Shown: piece after piece, positions 9,705 through 22,612 of the stretch
How positions within the stretch are numbered: the stretch's first letter is position 1
Layout of the letters: the number at the start of each line of letters is the position of its first letter
NCBI GenBank assembly: GCA_047967505.1
Contig: CM106539.1
DNA: 64,000 nt
Source: Dipteris shenzhenensis
Taxonomy: Eukaryota; Polypodiophyta; Polypodiopsida; Gleicheniales
Direction: 5' to 3' (one strand)
Translations under genes and position numbers: made by a program
Notes under the pieces: model-generated
The model's database searches: none
What the model was told of the DNA's origin: nothing
The model's input: the letters and a program-made list of their open reading frames with translations, nothing else

Positions 9705-10063
9705 AGACTGCGCAGTGACACAGACTGCGCAGTGACAGAGTCTGCGCAGTCTGAGTGTAGAGTGTACAGTGTACTAGAGTCCAAGCGGGATAGACTGCCA
9801 CGGGATGACACATGGCTTCGCGAGGCGCAGACTCCAGTGGTGGCAGTTGGCACACGAGCCTGGGCGTGCCACATGGATAAATGCTCGACCTATAGGGGCA
9901 TTAAGTGGCATGACGACGGTTTTACATGTGTGGGGCTGACACACAACAATGGCCACGTCATAGACACGGAGCAACTGCGTGACAGACAGCGTGAGCGGGA
10001 CAGAGGGATACAGTCACACAGAGCCAAAGAAGAGAGAGAGAGAGAGAGGGGGGGGGGGGGGGA

Positions 10064-10428
10064 AATAAAAATTTAAAAAAATATATATATATAACATATA
10101 ACAAATTTATAAATACAAATAAATATATAAATCAAAAAATAAATATATGTAATTTAATTTATATATAAATAAAAAATATATACAAATACATAAATACAAA
10201 TATATATATATATAGCAAAATGCCATATCAACCATTTTTGCTCCTTCACCTCTTTATATTTATATTTACATATATTTATTTCTATATAAATATAAATAAC
10301 TATAAATACATAAATACATACATACATATACATATACATATACATAAACATATGCATATATATATATATATATACAACATGGTATGTCAACCATTTTTGC
10401 ATGAAAAGACTCCTTCACCTCTTAACTT
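10064..10428. repeat. AT-rich spacer with AT/ATAC microsatellites (copy 1)
   Basis: Long ATATAT and CATACATA runs surround the sentence CAACCATTTTTGCTCCTTCA (about 10230). A partial copy of that sentence (CAACCATTTTTGCATG) stands near 10388, so the spacer has an internal duplication. The same spacer follows the other two module P copies. No gene is seen. Confidence 0.8.
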
Positions 10429-11246
10429 AGAGAGAGAGAGAGAGAGAGAGAGAAGGCCCAAGGGGGCGACAGAGAGAGAGAGAGAGAGCGAGAGAGAGCA
10501 CGTGGCGAGAGTCAGAAAGATGAGAGAGAGAGAGAGAGAGAGGGAGAGAGTGGAGGGACGAAGGGAGACACACACACACACATACACACAGCGAGAGCGT
10601 GAGAGAGAGAGGGGGGGGAGGGGGACGGAGGGAGAGAGAGCGAGAGAGGGAGAGAGACATGCGTGCGCACACACACAAAGAGAGAGAGAGAGAGAGAGAG
10701 AAAATATGAAACATATTTGCATCTACTTGTTTTGTGACTTTTTCTTGTTAAGTCTCGCACAACATGCCTTGTGGCAGGAGGACACTGGGTACAGAGGGAT
10801 CCCACTCCTCTGCCCTATAGCCTCTCTCCCGCCAAAAGGGTTGGCAGGGATTAAGGAGAGAGGGCTACATCCTTCAATATATGCAAGGGGTCCAATCCTT
10901 TCTAGACAACTCCCATTAGGCATCTGACTACCATCTTGACTATTGCTTAAAGTTTCCTCCATTGGTTACATCTTCCTTGCCAAATTGTATAGTTATTGCC
11001 CAAATACGGTCAATATAATCATCCCAAATTTTGGCAGCATTCATAAGATATTTCTTGCCCTATAGCCAGGCATATCTTTACATTTTTCCTAAGACTTCGG
11101 AGAGACAAACAGAGAAAGAGTGCGGGGGGGGGGGGGACGGAGGGAGAGAGAGAGTGCGCACGCGAGAGAGAGAGAGAGAGAAAAGAGAGAGAAAGACGCA
11201 CATGCCCACACACACACACACACACAAAGAGAGAGGGGGGTAGGGA

Positions 11247-11284
<38 letters not shown>

Positions 11285-12430
11285 AAATACGAAACATATT
11301 TGCATCTACTTTTTTTGTGGCTTTTTGATGTTTTGTCTCGCAGAGCATGCCATGTGGTAGGAGGACACTGGGTACAGAGGGATCCCACTCCTCTACCCTA
11401 TAGCCTCTCCTCCCAAAAGGGCTGGTGGGGATTAAGGCGAGGGGGCTACGTCCAATAATATATGCAAGGGGTCCAATCCTTTTTATGGGATTGGACTCCC
11501 ACAATTCCGCCTGTTAGCCAATGCCACAAGGCCCCAATATCTTCATATTAATCAAGCCACACAAGCGGGTGCCAAGGGTGATTGGTCCATATCCAACATT
11601 TCCATTGTAGTTTCAGAATGTATGTTGCTTCCCTTCACATTCTTCCATCTAAATGCACATCCTTCTCATTCGCAGTCTTGCATTTTATTTAGATTCTTCT
11701 TCCTTAATATTCAAGATCCTCCAAAAGTTTCACAAGGGATGTGTCCGTGTGCGGCCAACGGTAGAACCCTCGATGAATGAGCAATCCATCCCCCATCTTA
11801 CACATTTTATAATTGTGCAAAGCATCCATAGAAGCAAGAGGTCATACCGTTCATAATAGAGGGAAGTTTTATACAATTGATATTCTTGGAAGTTGAATTG
11901 AGGCATAGGGGTCATTGAGGCCACCCTTTGGTAGTGGCATTGCAATTGACTATGTGCTTTCCGTAGAGTCTTGGTAGTTTTGCTACATTGTGTAGCCTTT
12001 GGAGGTCAAGCTGAGGAGCATTCACATGAATCAAAGGTCTACACAACTCCCATCCTTTCTAGACAACTCCCATTAGGCATCTGACTACCATCTTGACTAT
12101 TGCTTGAAGTTTCCTCCATTGGTTACATCTTCCTTGCCAAATTGTATAGTTATTGCCCAAATACGGTCAATACAATCATCCCAAATTTTGGCCAGCATTC
12201 ATAAGACATTTCTTGCCCTATAGCCAGGCATGTCTTTACATTTTTCCTAAGACTTCATCCCAAAAAGGGAGAGCCTTGATTTTAAGGGAAAACGATCATT
12301 GCCTTCCCCTCAATACCATTGGGTTTAGTGTTTGAAAATGGTTGAAAAGACATGTGTTCAGAAAGATCTATCCCTTTTCTCGTATTCCTTTTTTAAATAC
12401 TTTATATTTAATTTTTATTTCCATTAAGAA
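10429..12430. repeat. Composite GA-module array, first block
   Basis: In order: a (GA)n tract with (CA)n and G runs (10429-10701), module beta right half (10702-10905, marked by GGGATCCCACTCCTC), beta left half (about 10965-11097, marked by TTGCCCTATAGCCAGGCATG), GA tract (11098-11283), beta right half (to about 11485), module alpha (11486-12055) and beta left half (12060-12262). The last left half runs without any GA tract into a 170-bp tail reading CATCCCAAAAAGGGAGAG. Long open frames in the GA tracts encode only Arg-Glu or Ser-Leu repeats and are not genes. Confidence 0.85.
11486..12055. repeat. Module alpha, copy 1
   Basis: About 560 bp beginning TGGGATTGGACTCCCACAAT and including CAAGCCACACAAGCGGGTGC and GATGAATGAGCAATCCATCC. 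Four other copies lie at 15380-15945, 18625-19200, 20065-20640 and 23370-23568. There is no conserved reading frame. It may be a piece of an unidentified transposon. Confidence 0.85.
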
Positions 12431-12573
12431 TTGCCATGTGGCAGCCAAAGGGGAGAGAGCCTAAATTTCAGTGTTCGTGTATGATGTCTCCCAATTTTAA
12501 AAGTTTAAGTATGTGTGCATGCGCACATGGGTGCACGTGTGTCCGTGTGTGTGAGGGAAATAGTCACAAGAGA

Positions 12574-13343
12574 GAGGCTGAAGGGGAATATCTGCTTCAC
12601 CTAGCCACACGTCGTCCTTTTTACCCCACGATATTCCCACTTTTTTCAACTTTTCCTCGTGCTCTGCATCCAAGTAGCAACCATGCATATAACACAGGAA
12701 GCGATCAACATGAAGATGTCCGTGGCAATGATCATTGAAGTCATCAAATGTGATCAGAGTGCGGTTTCCACCCAAACAGTTTTGAATGTGTGATATATTC
12801 AGCACTCGCTCATAACTGTAATCTACCTTCGGACTGGGCACAATGAACGTGCGTCCAAGTAGCGCAGCAACAAACATATGATTCTCAATGCAAAGCAAGT
12901 GATTTGAGAACTGCCAAGATGTGCATACAGGAAGGACATATCTGTTGGATTTCAGCTTCCACGCGAGTCCCTCCTTTAGCTTGTACTTTTTGGTGTCAAC
13001 TGCACGGTAGCTAGGTGTGTGTAATCCACCTGAGCCAATGCTGACATTCTAAAACGGTGATAGCAATACTTGTTGGACCTCCTTATTCAATCTGATTTGG
13101 GACACGATCTCACCCCTCAAGGCTTCTCCTTCGCTTGAATTGGAGGTTGCGTTCCAAAGACGAAGCAAGCCTTCAACATGTTGCTGAAGTAATGCAAGGG
13201 ATCACTGCTCCGTGGCCATCATTTATGTTTGCTTCAGACTGGGAGCTGCAAATTGGAACCATCCTGGTGAATTTAAAGTTACGTATATGATAAACAAACC
13301 GAGCAGCAGGACAGGAAGGAAAAGCAAGTGGCGCTTCTCCATG
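12574..13343 (-). pseudogene. O-fucosyltransferase first exon, copy B (broken)
   Basis: This matches copy A over about 770 bp, from the start codon (13343) to the codons for ADIPLQP, where it is cut off by unrelated DNA at 12574. Two nonsense changes relative to copy A are visible: CGA to TGA shortly after the signal anchor (about 13202-13204) and CAG to TAG in the segment SPFQNV (about 13049-13051). Both are C-to-T changes. A 133-codon open piece (12497-12898) is only the surviving middle part. It cannot encode a fucosyltransferase. Confidence 0.9.
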
Positions 13344-14465
13344 GATATCAGAGACCTTCGAGCTCACAATGCTCTCACAGTGACTGTGGGATTTTACCGT
13401 TCTTGGGGTAGTCCTTCTTTACTCATCAATGAATGTAAAATTTTACCCATAAAAATGTGTTGTTGATCGCATTGAGTCTTTCATCTTGGATTAGGTGATA
13501 TTATTAGTGCATCATATTTCTAAAACATACATCTCTTATCTGTTCTCTCTTATATTCCTTACGGTGGTTAATCCCAGACCTAGATTGGAGGTCTTGGGAG
13601 GAAATATAGAGGTTCGGGGGAGCTCCATGGAGGTTCGGGGCAAGAGGGGGGTTCAGGAGAGAAGGACAATGCTGGAGCAGACCACGTGGAGATGGCAAAT
13701 CTCAAGGGCAGGGGGCACAGAGGGGCAGTCTACAAGAGGCACAACGTGGAGGAGGGAGGGAGAGCATCCGTGGAGTCGTCATGTGGTGTCGCCAGCTGGA
13801 CAAAGCACGAAGGTGTGCTGGTAGCTGGAGGAGATGCACATACTTTGATGATGTGGCGAAGCCAGAGTCTAGAGTGGCAGTGGGATGGTGACGTGGCCTA
13901 TCAGTGGACAGACCATTGCACGGCCAGTAATGCCACATGGCACGAGACTCAGGATGCGATAACCACATGGTAGCCACTGTCGGTAGACGGGATCAAAGGA
14001 CTCACACATCAGCTAGCCATGCGGCGCCACGTTGGCTTGCGACACGATGAAGACAGGCAGGGGGTGAGAGAGCGCTGTTGACAGCGTGCGGGTCTCTGGT
14101 CTCATTGCTACATGGCGACGCACGCGAGAGTTAGTGCCTGTGGCACAGACTGCGCAATGACACAGTTTACGCGATCTACAGAGTCTAGTGTAGATTGTAC
14201 AGTGTACAGTGTAGTAGGGTCCAAGCAAGATAGACTGCCATGGGATGACACGTGGCTCCGCGAGGCGCAGACTCTAGTGGTGGCAGTGGGCACACGAGCC
14301 TGGATGTGCCACATGGATAAATGCTCGACCTAGAGGGGCATTAAATGGCATGACAACAGTTTGAGATGTGGGGCCGACACTCAACAATGGCCACATCATA
14401 GACATAGAGCAACTAGGCAACAAACAAGGTGAGTGAGACAGAGGGATATAGTCACACAAAGCCAA

Positions 14466-14516
<51 letters not shown>

Positions 14517-14522
14517 GGCGGG
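13344..14522. repeat. Module P, copy 2
   Basis: Copy of the region upstream of the O-fucosyltransferase exon. It keeps the 60 bp missing from copy 1 (CATACATCTCTTATCTGTTC, about 13526) and has a single unit of the 37-bp element. It lacks the 32-bp palindrome, reading instead ACGCACGCGAGAGTTAGTGC near 14117. It ends in a (GA)n-G12 tract (14468-14521). Confidence 0.85.
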
Positions 14523-14794
14523 AAATTTTTAAAAAATTAATATATATATATATATATATAACATATAACAAATTTATAAATATAAATAAATATATAAATC
14601 AAAAAGTAAATATATGTAATTTAATTTATATATAAATAAAAAATATATACAATTACATAAATACAAATTTATATATATAGCAAAATGGCATATCAACCAT
14701 TTTTGCTCCTTCACCTCTTTATATTTATATTTACATATATTTATTTCTATATAAATATAAATATAAATAACTATAACTACATACATGCATACAT

Positions 14795-14843
<49 letters not shown>

Positions 14844-14892
14844 ACAACATGGTATGTCAACCATTTTTGCATGAAAATACTGCTTCGCATCT
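14523..14892. repeat. AT-rich spacer with (CA)n (copy 2)
   Basis: Same spacer as at 10064, here with a pure (CA)n run (about 14811-14839) in place of the ATAC repeat. No gene seen. Confidence 0.8.
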
Positions 14893-14959
14893 TAACTTAG
14901 AGAGAGAGAGAGAGAGAGAGAGAGCTAATAGAGATAGAGCACGTGGCGAGAGTCAGAGA

Positions 14960-15016
<57 letters not shown>

Positions 15017-15131
15017 AAGAGTGGAGGGACAGAGGGAGACACACACACACACACACATACACACAGCGAGAGCGAGAGAGAGAGAGAGGGGGGGGGATGG
15101 AGGGAGAGACACATGCACACGTAGACACACA

Positions 15132-15183
<52 letters not shown>

Positions 15184-15379
15184 CATATTTGCATCTACTT
15201 TTTTTGTGACTTTTTCCTATCAAGTCTCGCAGAGCATGCCTTGTGGCAGGAGGACACTGGGTACAGAGGGATCCCACTCCTCCGTCATATAGCCTCTCTC
15301 CCCCCAAAAGGGCTGGTGGGGATTAAGGAGAGAGGGCTACATCCTTCAATGTCTGCAAGGGGTCCAATCCTTTCTACAT

Positions 15380-15945
15380 TGCTTATGGGATTGGACTCCC
15401 ACAATTCCACCTTTTAGCCAATGCCACAAGCCCCCAATATCTTCATATAAATCAAGCCACACAAGCGGGTGCCAAGGGTGATTAGCCCATATCCAACATT
15501 TTCATGGTAGTTTCAGAATGTATGTTGCTTCAGTTCACATTCTTCCATATGAATGCACATCCTTCTCATTCGCAGTCTTGCATCTGATTTAGATTCTTCT
15601 TCCTTCAAATTCAAGATCCTCCAAAAGTTTCATAAGGGATGCGTCCGTGTGCAGCCAACGGTAGAATCCTAGATGAATGAGCAATCCATCCCCCGTCTTA
15701 CACAATTTATAATTATGCAAAGCATCCATAGAAGCAAGAACTCATACCGGTCGTAATAGAAGGAAGTTTTGTACAATTGATATTCTTGGAAGTTGAACTG
15801 AGGCATAGGGGTCATTGAGGCCACCCTTTGGTAGTGGCATTGCAATTGACTACATGCTTTCTATAGAGTCTTGGCATTTTTGCTACATTATGTGGCCTTT
15901 GGAAGTCAAGCTGAGGAGCATTCACATGAATCGGAAGTCTAGACA
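15380..15945. repeat. Module alpha, copy 2
   Basis: Head-to-tail with the other alpha copies and bounded by a beta right half on its left and a beta left half on its right, the same neighbours as copy 1. Confidence 0.85.
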
Positions 15946-16132
15946 ACTCCCATTAGGCATCTGACTACCATCTTAACTATTGTTTGAAGTTTCCTCCATT
16001 GGTTACAACTTCCTTGCCAAATTGTAGTTATTGCCCAAATATGCTCAATACAATCATCCCAAATTTTGCTAGCATTCATAAGACATTTCTTGCACTATAG
16101 CCAGGCATGTCTTTACATTTTTCGTAAGACTT

Positions 16133-16176
<44 letters not shown>

Positions 16177-16254
16177 AGGGACGGCTGGAGAGAGAGCCAG
16201 AGAGAGAGATGCGCACATGCACACGCACACACAAAAAGAGAGAGGCGAGAAGGG

Positions 16255-16310
<56 letters not shown>

Positions 16311-16331
16311 GGGGGAGGTAGAGAGAGAGCG

Positions 16332-16427
<96 letters not shown>

Positions 16428-16960
16428 AAATATGAAACATACTTGCATCTACTTTTTTTGTGGCTTTTTCATGTTAAGTCTCACAGAGCATGCCACGTGG
16501 CAAGAGGACACTGGGTACAGAGGGATCCCACTCCTCTACCCTATAGGCCCTATAGCCTCTCTCCCCCTAAAAGGGCTAGCGAGGATTTAGAAGAGGGGGC
16601 TACATCCTTCAAAATATGCAAGGGGTCCAACCCTTTCTAGACAACTCCCATTAGGCATCTGACTACCATCTTGACTATTGCTTAAAGTTTCCTCCATTGG
16701 TTACATCTTCCTTGCCACATTGTATAGTTATTGCCCAAATATGGTCGATACAATCATCCCAAATTTTGCCAGCATTCGTAAGACATTTCTTGCCCTATAG
16801 CCAGGCATGTCTTTACATTTTTCCTAAGACTTCGGAGAGACAGAGAGAGACAGAGAGAGAGGGGGGGCGAGGGGAGGGACGGCGGTAGGAGAGAGAGCCA
16901 GAGAGAGAGAGAGAGAGACGTGCACACACACACACACACAAAAAGAGAGAGGGGGAAAGG

Positions 16961-17017
<57 letters not shown>

Positions 17018-17150
17018 GGGATGGAGGGAGACACACACACACACATACACACAGCGAGAGCGAGAGAGAGCGAGAGAGAGAGAGAGGGGGGGAGGGGGAC
17101 AGAGGGGGAGAGAGCGAGAGAGGAAGAGAGATGCACGTGCGCACACACAC

Positions 17151-17197
<47 letters not shown>

Positions 17198-17713
17198 ATA
17201 CGAAACATATTTGCATCTACTTGTTTTGTGACTTTTTCTTGTTAAGTCTCGTAGAGCATGCCTCGTGGCAAGAGGACACTAGGTACAAATGGATCCCACT
17301 CCTCTGCCCTATAGCCTCTCTCCCCCCAAAAGGGCTGGCAGGGATTAAGGAGAGGGGGCTACATCATTCAATATATGCAAGGGGTCCAATCCTTTCTAGA
17401 CAACTCCCATTAGGCATCTGACTACCATCTTGACTATTGCTTAAAGTTCCCTCCATTGGTTACATCTTCCTTGCCAAATTGTATAGTTATGGCCCAAATA
17501 CGGTCAATACAATCATCCCAAATTTTGCCAGCATTCATAAGACATTTCTCGCCCTATAGCGAGGCATGTCTTTACATTTTTCTCAAGACTTCGAAGAGAT
17601 AGAGAGAGAGAGAGAGGGGGGATGAGGGGGGGAACGGTGGGAGAGAGAGCCAGAGAGAGAGAGAGACGCGCGCACGTGCACACACACACACAAAAAGAGA
17701 GAGGGGGGAAGGG

Positions 17714-17754
<41 letters not shown>

Positions 17755-17769
17755 GAGGTACAGACAGAG

Positions 17770-17834
<65 letters not shown>

Positions 17835-18376
17835 CAAGTACGAAACATATTTGCATCTACTTTTTTTGTGGCTTTTTCTTGTTAAGTCTCGCAGAGCATG
17901 CCACGTGGCAAGAGGACGTCGGGTACAGAGGGATCCCACTCCTCTGCCCTATAGCCTCTCTCCCCCCAAAAGGGTTGGTGGGGATTAAGGAGAGGGGGCT
18001 ACATCCTTCAATATATGCAAGGGGTCCAATCCTTTCTAGACAACTCCCATTTGGCATCTGACTACCATCTTGACTATTGCTTAAAGTTTCCTCCATTGGT
18101 TACATCTTCCTTGACAAATTATATAGTTATTGCCCAAATATGATCAATACAATCATCCCAAATTTTGCCAGCATTCATAAGACATTTCTTGCCCTACAGC
18201 CAGACATGTCTTTACATTTTTCCTAAGACTTACGAGAGACAGAGAGAGAGAGAGAGAGAGCGGGGGGGAATGGAGGGAGAGAGAGAGTGCGCACGTGCGA
18301 GAGAGAGAGAAAGATAGAGAGAATGATGCACGTGCCCGCACACACACACACACACAAAAAGAGAGAGGGGGGGAGG

Positions 18377-18418
<42 letters not shown>

Positions 18419-18624
18419 AAATACGAAACATATTTGCATCTACTTTTTTTGTGGCTTTTTGATGTTAAGTCTCGCAGAGCATGCCATGTGGCACGAGGAC
18501 ACTGGGTACAGAGGGATCCCACTCCTTTGCCCTATAGCCTCTCTCCTCCTAAAAGGGCTGGCAGGGATTAAGGAGAGGGGGCTAGATCCTTCATTTAATG
18601 CAAGGGGTCCAATCCTTTCTACAT

Positions 18625-19200
18625 TGCTTATGGGATTGGACTTCCACAATTCCACCTCTTAGCCAATGCCACAAGGCCCCAATATCTTCATATTAATCAA
18701 GCCACACAAGTGGGTGCCAAGGGTGATTGGCCCATATCCAACATTTCCATGGTAGTTTCAGAATGTGTGTTGCTTCACTTCACATTCTTCCATGTGAATG
18801 CACATCCTTCTCATTTGCAATCTTGCGTCTGATTTAGATTCTTCTTCCTTTAGATTCAAGATCCTCCAAAAGTTTCACAAGGGATGTGTCCGTGTGCAGC
18901 CAACGGTAGAATCCTAGATGAATGAGCAATCCATCCCCCGTCTTACACAATTTATAATTATGCAAAGCATCCATAGAAGCAAGAGCTCATACCGGTCATA
19001 ATAGAGGGAAGTTTTGTACAATTGATATTCTTGGAAGTTGAACTGAGGCATAGGGGTCATTGAGGCCACCCTTTAATAGTGGCATTGCAAATGACTACAT
19101 GCTTTCCGTAGAGTCTTGGTAGTTTTGCTACATTGTGTAGCCTGTGGAGGTTAAGCTGAGGAGCATTCACATGAATTAGAGGTATACACAACTCCCATTA
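18625..19200. repeat. Module alpha, copy 3
   Basis: Followed by an unusual junction at about 19217: the words CTGACTACCATCTTA run directly into a 9-bp GA stub and a beta right half. One beta left half and nearly all of a GA tract have therefore been deleted here. Confidence 0.85.
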
Positions 19201-19695
19201 GGCATCTGACTACCATCTTAGAGAGAGAAAACAAATATGAAACATATTTGCATCTACTTTTTTTGTGGCTTTTTCCTATTAAGTCTCGCAAAGCATGCCA
19301 CATGGCGGGAGGACATTGGTTATAGAGGGATCCCACTCCTCTGCCCTATAGCCTCTCTCCCCCCAAAAGGGCTGGCGGGGATTAAGGAGAGGGGGCTACA
19401 TCCTTCAATATATGCAAGGGGTCCAATCCTTTCTAGACAACTCCCATTAGGCATCTGACTACCATCTTGACTATTGCTTGAAGTTTCCTCCATTGGTTAC
19501 ATCTTCCTTGCCAAATTATATAGTTATTGCCCAAATATGGTCAATACAATCATCCCAAATTTTGGCCAACATTCATAAAACATTTCTTGCCCTATAGCCA
19601 GGCATGTCTTTACATTTTTCCTAAGACTTTAGGGAGACAAAGAGAGAGAGAAAGAGAGAGAGGGGGGGATGGAGGGAGAGAGAGAGTGCGCACCC

Positions 19696-19747
<52 letters not shown>

Positions 19748-19827
19748 TGCACATGCCCTCACACACACACACACAAAAAGAGAGAGGGGGGAGGGACAGA
19801 GAGAGAGAGAGAGAGAGGGGGGGGAGG

Positions 19828-19867
<40 letters not shown>

Positions 19868-20064
19868 AAATACGAAACATATTTGCATCTACTTTTTTTG
19901 TGGTTTTTTCATGTTAAGTCTTACAGAGCATGCCATGTGGTACAGAGGGATCCCACTCCTCTGCCCTATAGCCTCTCTCCTCCCAAAAGGGTTGGTGAGG
20001 ATTAAGGAGAGTGGGCTACATCCTTCAATATATGCAAGGGGTTCAATCCTTTCTACATTGATTG

Positions 20065-20640
20065 GACTCCCACAATTCCACCTGTTAGCCAATGCCACAA
20101 GGCCCCAATATCTTCATATTAATCAAGCCACACAAGCGGGTGCCAAGGGTGATTGGCCCATATCCAACATTTCCATGGTAGTTTCAGAATGTATGTTGCT
20201 TCACGTCACATTCTTCCATCTGAATGCAGATCCTTCTCATTCACAGTCTTGCGTCTAATTTAGATTCTTCTTCCTTAAGATTCAAGATCCTCCAAAAGTT
20301 TCACAAGGGATGTGTCCGTGTGCAGCCAATGGTAGAATCCTAGATGAATGAGCAATCCATCCCCCGTCTTACACAATTGAAAATTATGCAAAGCATCCAT
20401 AGAAGCAAGAGCTCATACCAGTCGTAATGAGGGAAGTTTTCTACAATTGATATTCTTGGAAGTTGAACTGAGGCATAAAGGTCATTGAGGCCACCCTTTG
20501 GTAGTGGCATTGCAATTGACTACATGCTTTCCTTAGAGTCTTGGTAGTCTTACTACATTGTGTAGCCTTTGTAGTTTAAGCTGAGGAGCATTCACATAAA
20601 TCAGAGGTCTACACAACCCCCATTAGGCATCTAACTACCA
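20065..20640. repeat. Module alpha, copy 4
   Basis: Its right neighbour is the GA-less beta left half, exactly as for copy 1. Copies 1 and 4 with their right flanks are therefore the same larger duplication unit. Confidence 0.85.
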
Positions 20641-20985
20641 TCTTAACTATTGCTTGAAGTTTCCTCCATTGGTTACATCTTCCTTGCCAAATTGTATAGT
20701 TATTGCCCAAACACGGTCATTACAATCATCCCAAATTTTGGCCAGCATTGATAGGACATTTCTTGCCCTATAGCCAGGCATGTCTTTACATTTTTCCTAA
20801 GACTTCATCCCAAAAAGGGAGAGCGTTGATTTTAAGGGAAAAGGGTCATTGCCTTCCCCTCAATACAATTGGGTTTAGTGTTTGAGAATGGTTGAAAAGA
20901 CGTGTGTTCAGAAAGATCTATCCCTTTTCTCGTATTCCTTTTTAAAATACTTTATATTTAATTTTTATTTCCTTTTGGAGGCCTT

Positions 20986-21124
20986 AGAGAGAGAGAGAGA
21001 GAGATTCTATATTATGTGGTAACGAATCCCTGTGCAAAGATACTACATGGCAGCCAAGCATGACACATGGCAAATTACACATGGACAATGAGAGAGAGAG
21101 AGAGAGAAAATTTATATATATGGA

Positions 21125-21175
<51 letters not shown>

Positions 21176-21219
21176 TTATATCTATGGATGTGTGTGTGTG
21201 TGTGTGAGAGAGGGAGAGA

Positions 21220-21260
<41 letters not shown>

Positions 21261-21265
21261 TGGCT

Positions 21266-21303
<38 letters not shown>
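20986..21303 (+). repeat. (GA)n/(GT)n minisatellite insertion
   Basis: Relative to 12420, about 300 bp are inserted between TTTAATTTTTATTTCC and GCCATGTGGCAGCCAAAG. The insert is a GA microsatellite with two near-identical 60-70-bp units (TATGGATG followed by (TG)n and (AG)n, at about 21118 and 21182). Confidence 0.8.
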
Positions 21304-21305
<2 letters not shown>

Positions 21306-21471
21306 ATGGGAATCGTTTATTAGGGAAGAGTTGCCATGTGGCAGCCAAAGGTGAGAGAGCCTAAATTTCAATGTTCATGTATGGTCTCCTAATTTTAAGT
21401 GTTGACATATGTGTGCATATGCACATGGGTGCACGTGTGTCCGTGTGTGTGAGGGAAATAGTCACAAGAGA

Positions 21472-21489
21472 GAGGCTGAAGGGGAATAT
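21472..21489 (-). pseudogene. 18-bp O-fucosyltransferase remnant at a rearrangement junction
   Basis: The left flank (about 21400-21471) matches the left flank of copy B (about 12500-12573). The first 18 bp of the copy B exon end follow (GAGGCTGAAGGGGAATAT). Then the sequence switches to beta-module DNA (ATGCAAGGGGTCCAATCC). This is a footprint of a deletion or unequal exchange that removed the rest of the copy. Confidence 0.8.
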
Positions 21490-21930
21490 ATGCAAGGGGT
21501 CCAATCCTTTCTAGACAACTCCCATTAGGCATTTGACTACCATCTTGACTATTGCTTAAAGTTTCCTCAAGTGGTTCATCTTCCTTGTCAAATTGTATAG
21601 TTATTGCCCAAATATGGTCAATACAATCATCCCAAAATTTGCCAGCATTCATAAGACATTTCTTGCCCTATAGCCAGGCATGTCTTTACATTTTTCATAA
21701 GATTTCGGAGAGACAGAGAGAGAGAGAGGGGGGGCATGAGGGGGGGACGACATGAGAGAGAGAGAGAGACACGCACACGCACACACACACAACAAAAGAG
21801 AGAGGGAGGAAGGGACAGAGATAGAGAGAGAGAGAGAGAGGGAGAGAGTGGAGGGACAGAGGGAGACACACACACACATATACACACAGCGAGAGCGAGA
21901 GAGAGAGAGAGGGGGGGGGAGGGGGACACA

Positions 21931-21984
<54 letters not shown>

Positions 21985-22546
21985 CACACACACACAAAGA
22001 GAGAGAGAGAGAGAGAGAGAGAAAATACGAATTATATTTGCATCTACTTGTTTTGTGACTTTTTCCTGTTAAGTCTCGCAAAGCATGCCTCGTGGCAGGA
22101 GGACACTAGGTTCAGAGGGATCCCACTCCTCTACCCTATAGTCTCTCTCCCCCCAAAAGGGGTGGCAGGGATTAAGGAGAGGGGGCTACATCCTTCAATA
22201 TATGCAAGGGGTCCAATTCTTTCTAGACAACTCCCATTAGGCATTTGACTACCATCTTGACTATTGCTTAAAGTTTCCTCCATTGGTTACATCTTCCTTG
22301 CCAAATTCTATAGTTATTGCCTAAATACGGTCAATACAATCATCCCAAATTTTGCCAGCATTCATAAGGCATTTCTTGCCCTATAGCCAGGCATGTCTTT
22401 CCATTTTTCTCAAGACTTTGGAGAGACAGAGAGAGAGAGAGAGAGGGGGGCAAGGGGGGGGATGGTGGGATAGAGAGCCAGAGAGAGAGAGAGAGAGAGA
22501 TGCACGCACGCACACACACACACACAAAAAGAGAGAGGGGGGAAGG

Positions 22547-22612
<66 letters not shown>

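Larger units (their letters stand above)
8958..10063. repeat. Upstream module of O-fucosyltransferase copy A (module P, copy 1)
   Basis: The 1.1 kb upstream of copy A recurs behind the other two copies (13344-14522 and 23836-24990), so exon and upstream DNA were duplicated together. The module starts with the presumed promoter and leader. It then becomes GC-rich with many CCACRTGG/GCCACATGGC words (near 9259, 9359, 9442, 9484, 9514, 9659, 9810, 9871) and ends in (GA)n followed by a run of about 15 G (to 10063). No protein frame is conserved among the three copies. Compared with the other copies, copy 1 lacks about 60 bp near 9165. Confidence 0.8.
14893..20985. repeat. Composite GA-module array, second block
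   Basis: Six kilobases of repeated modules. GA tracts lie at 14900-15177, 16133-16427, 16833-17199, 17594-17834, 18234-18418 and 19633-19866, with a minimal one at 19218-19226. Each is followed by a beta right half (starts about 15178, 16428, 17200, 17835, 18419, 19228, 19867). Most are preceded by a beta left half (about 16010, 16700, 17460, 18100, 19500). Alpha copies lie at 15380, 18625 and 20065. At about 20640-20985 the GA-less left half and tail seen at 12060-12430 recur. All GA tracts are purine on the plus strand and contain (CA)n and G5-G9 inserts. Confidence 0.85.

Noticed and set aside
9143-9855. Overlapping frames of 90-155 codons in the GC-rich upstream module
   Set aside because: None keeps its frame in the other two module copies; GC-rich DNA gives long chance frames.
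10048-10063. G-quadruplex at the G run
   Set aside because: A single run of about 15 G, not four separated runs in all copies; length is likely unstable or a sequencing artefact.
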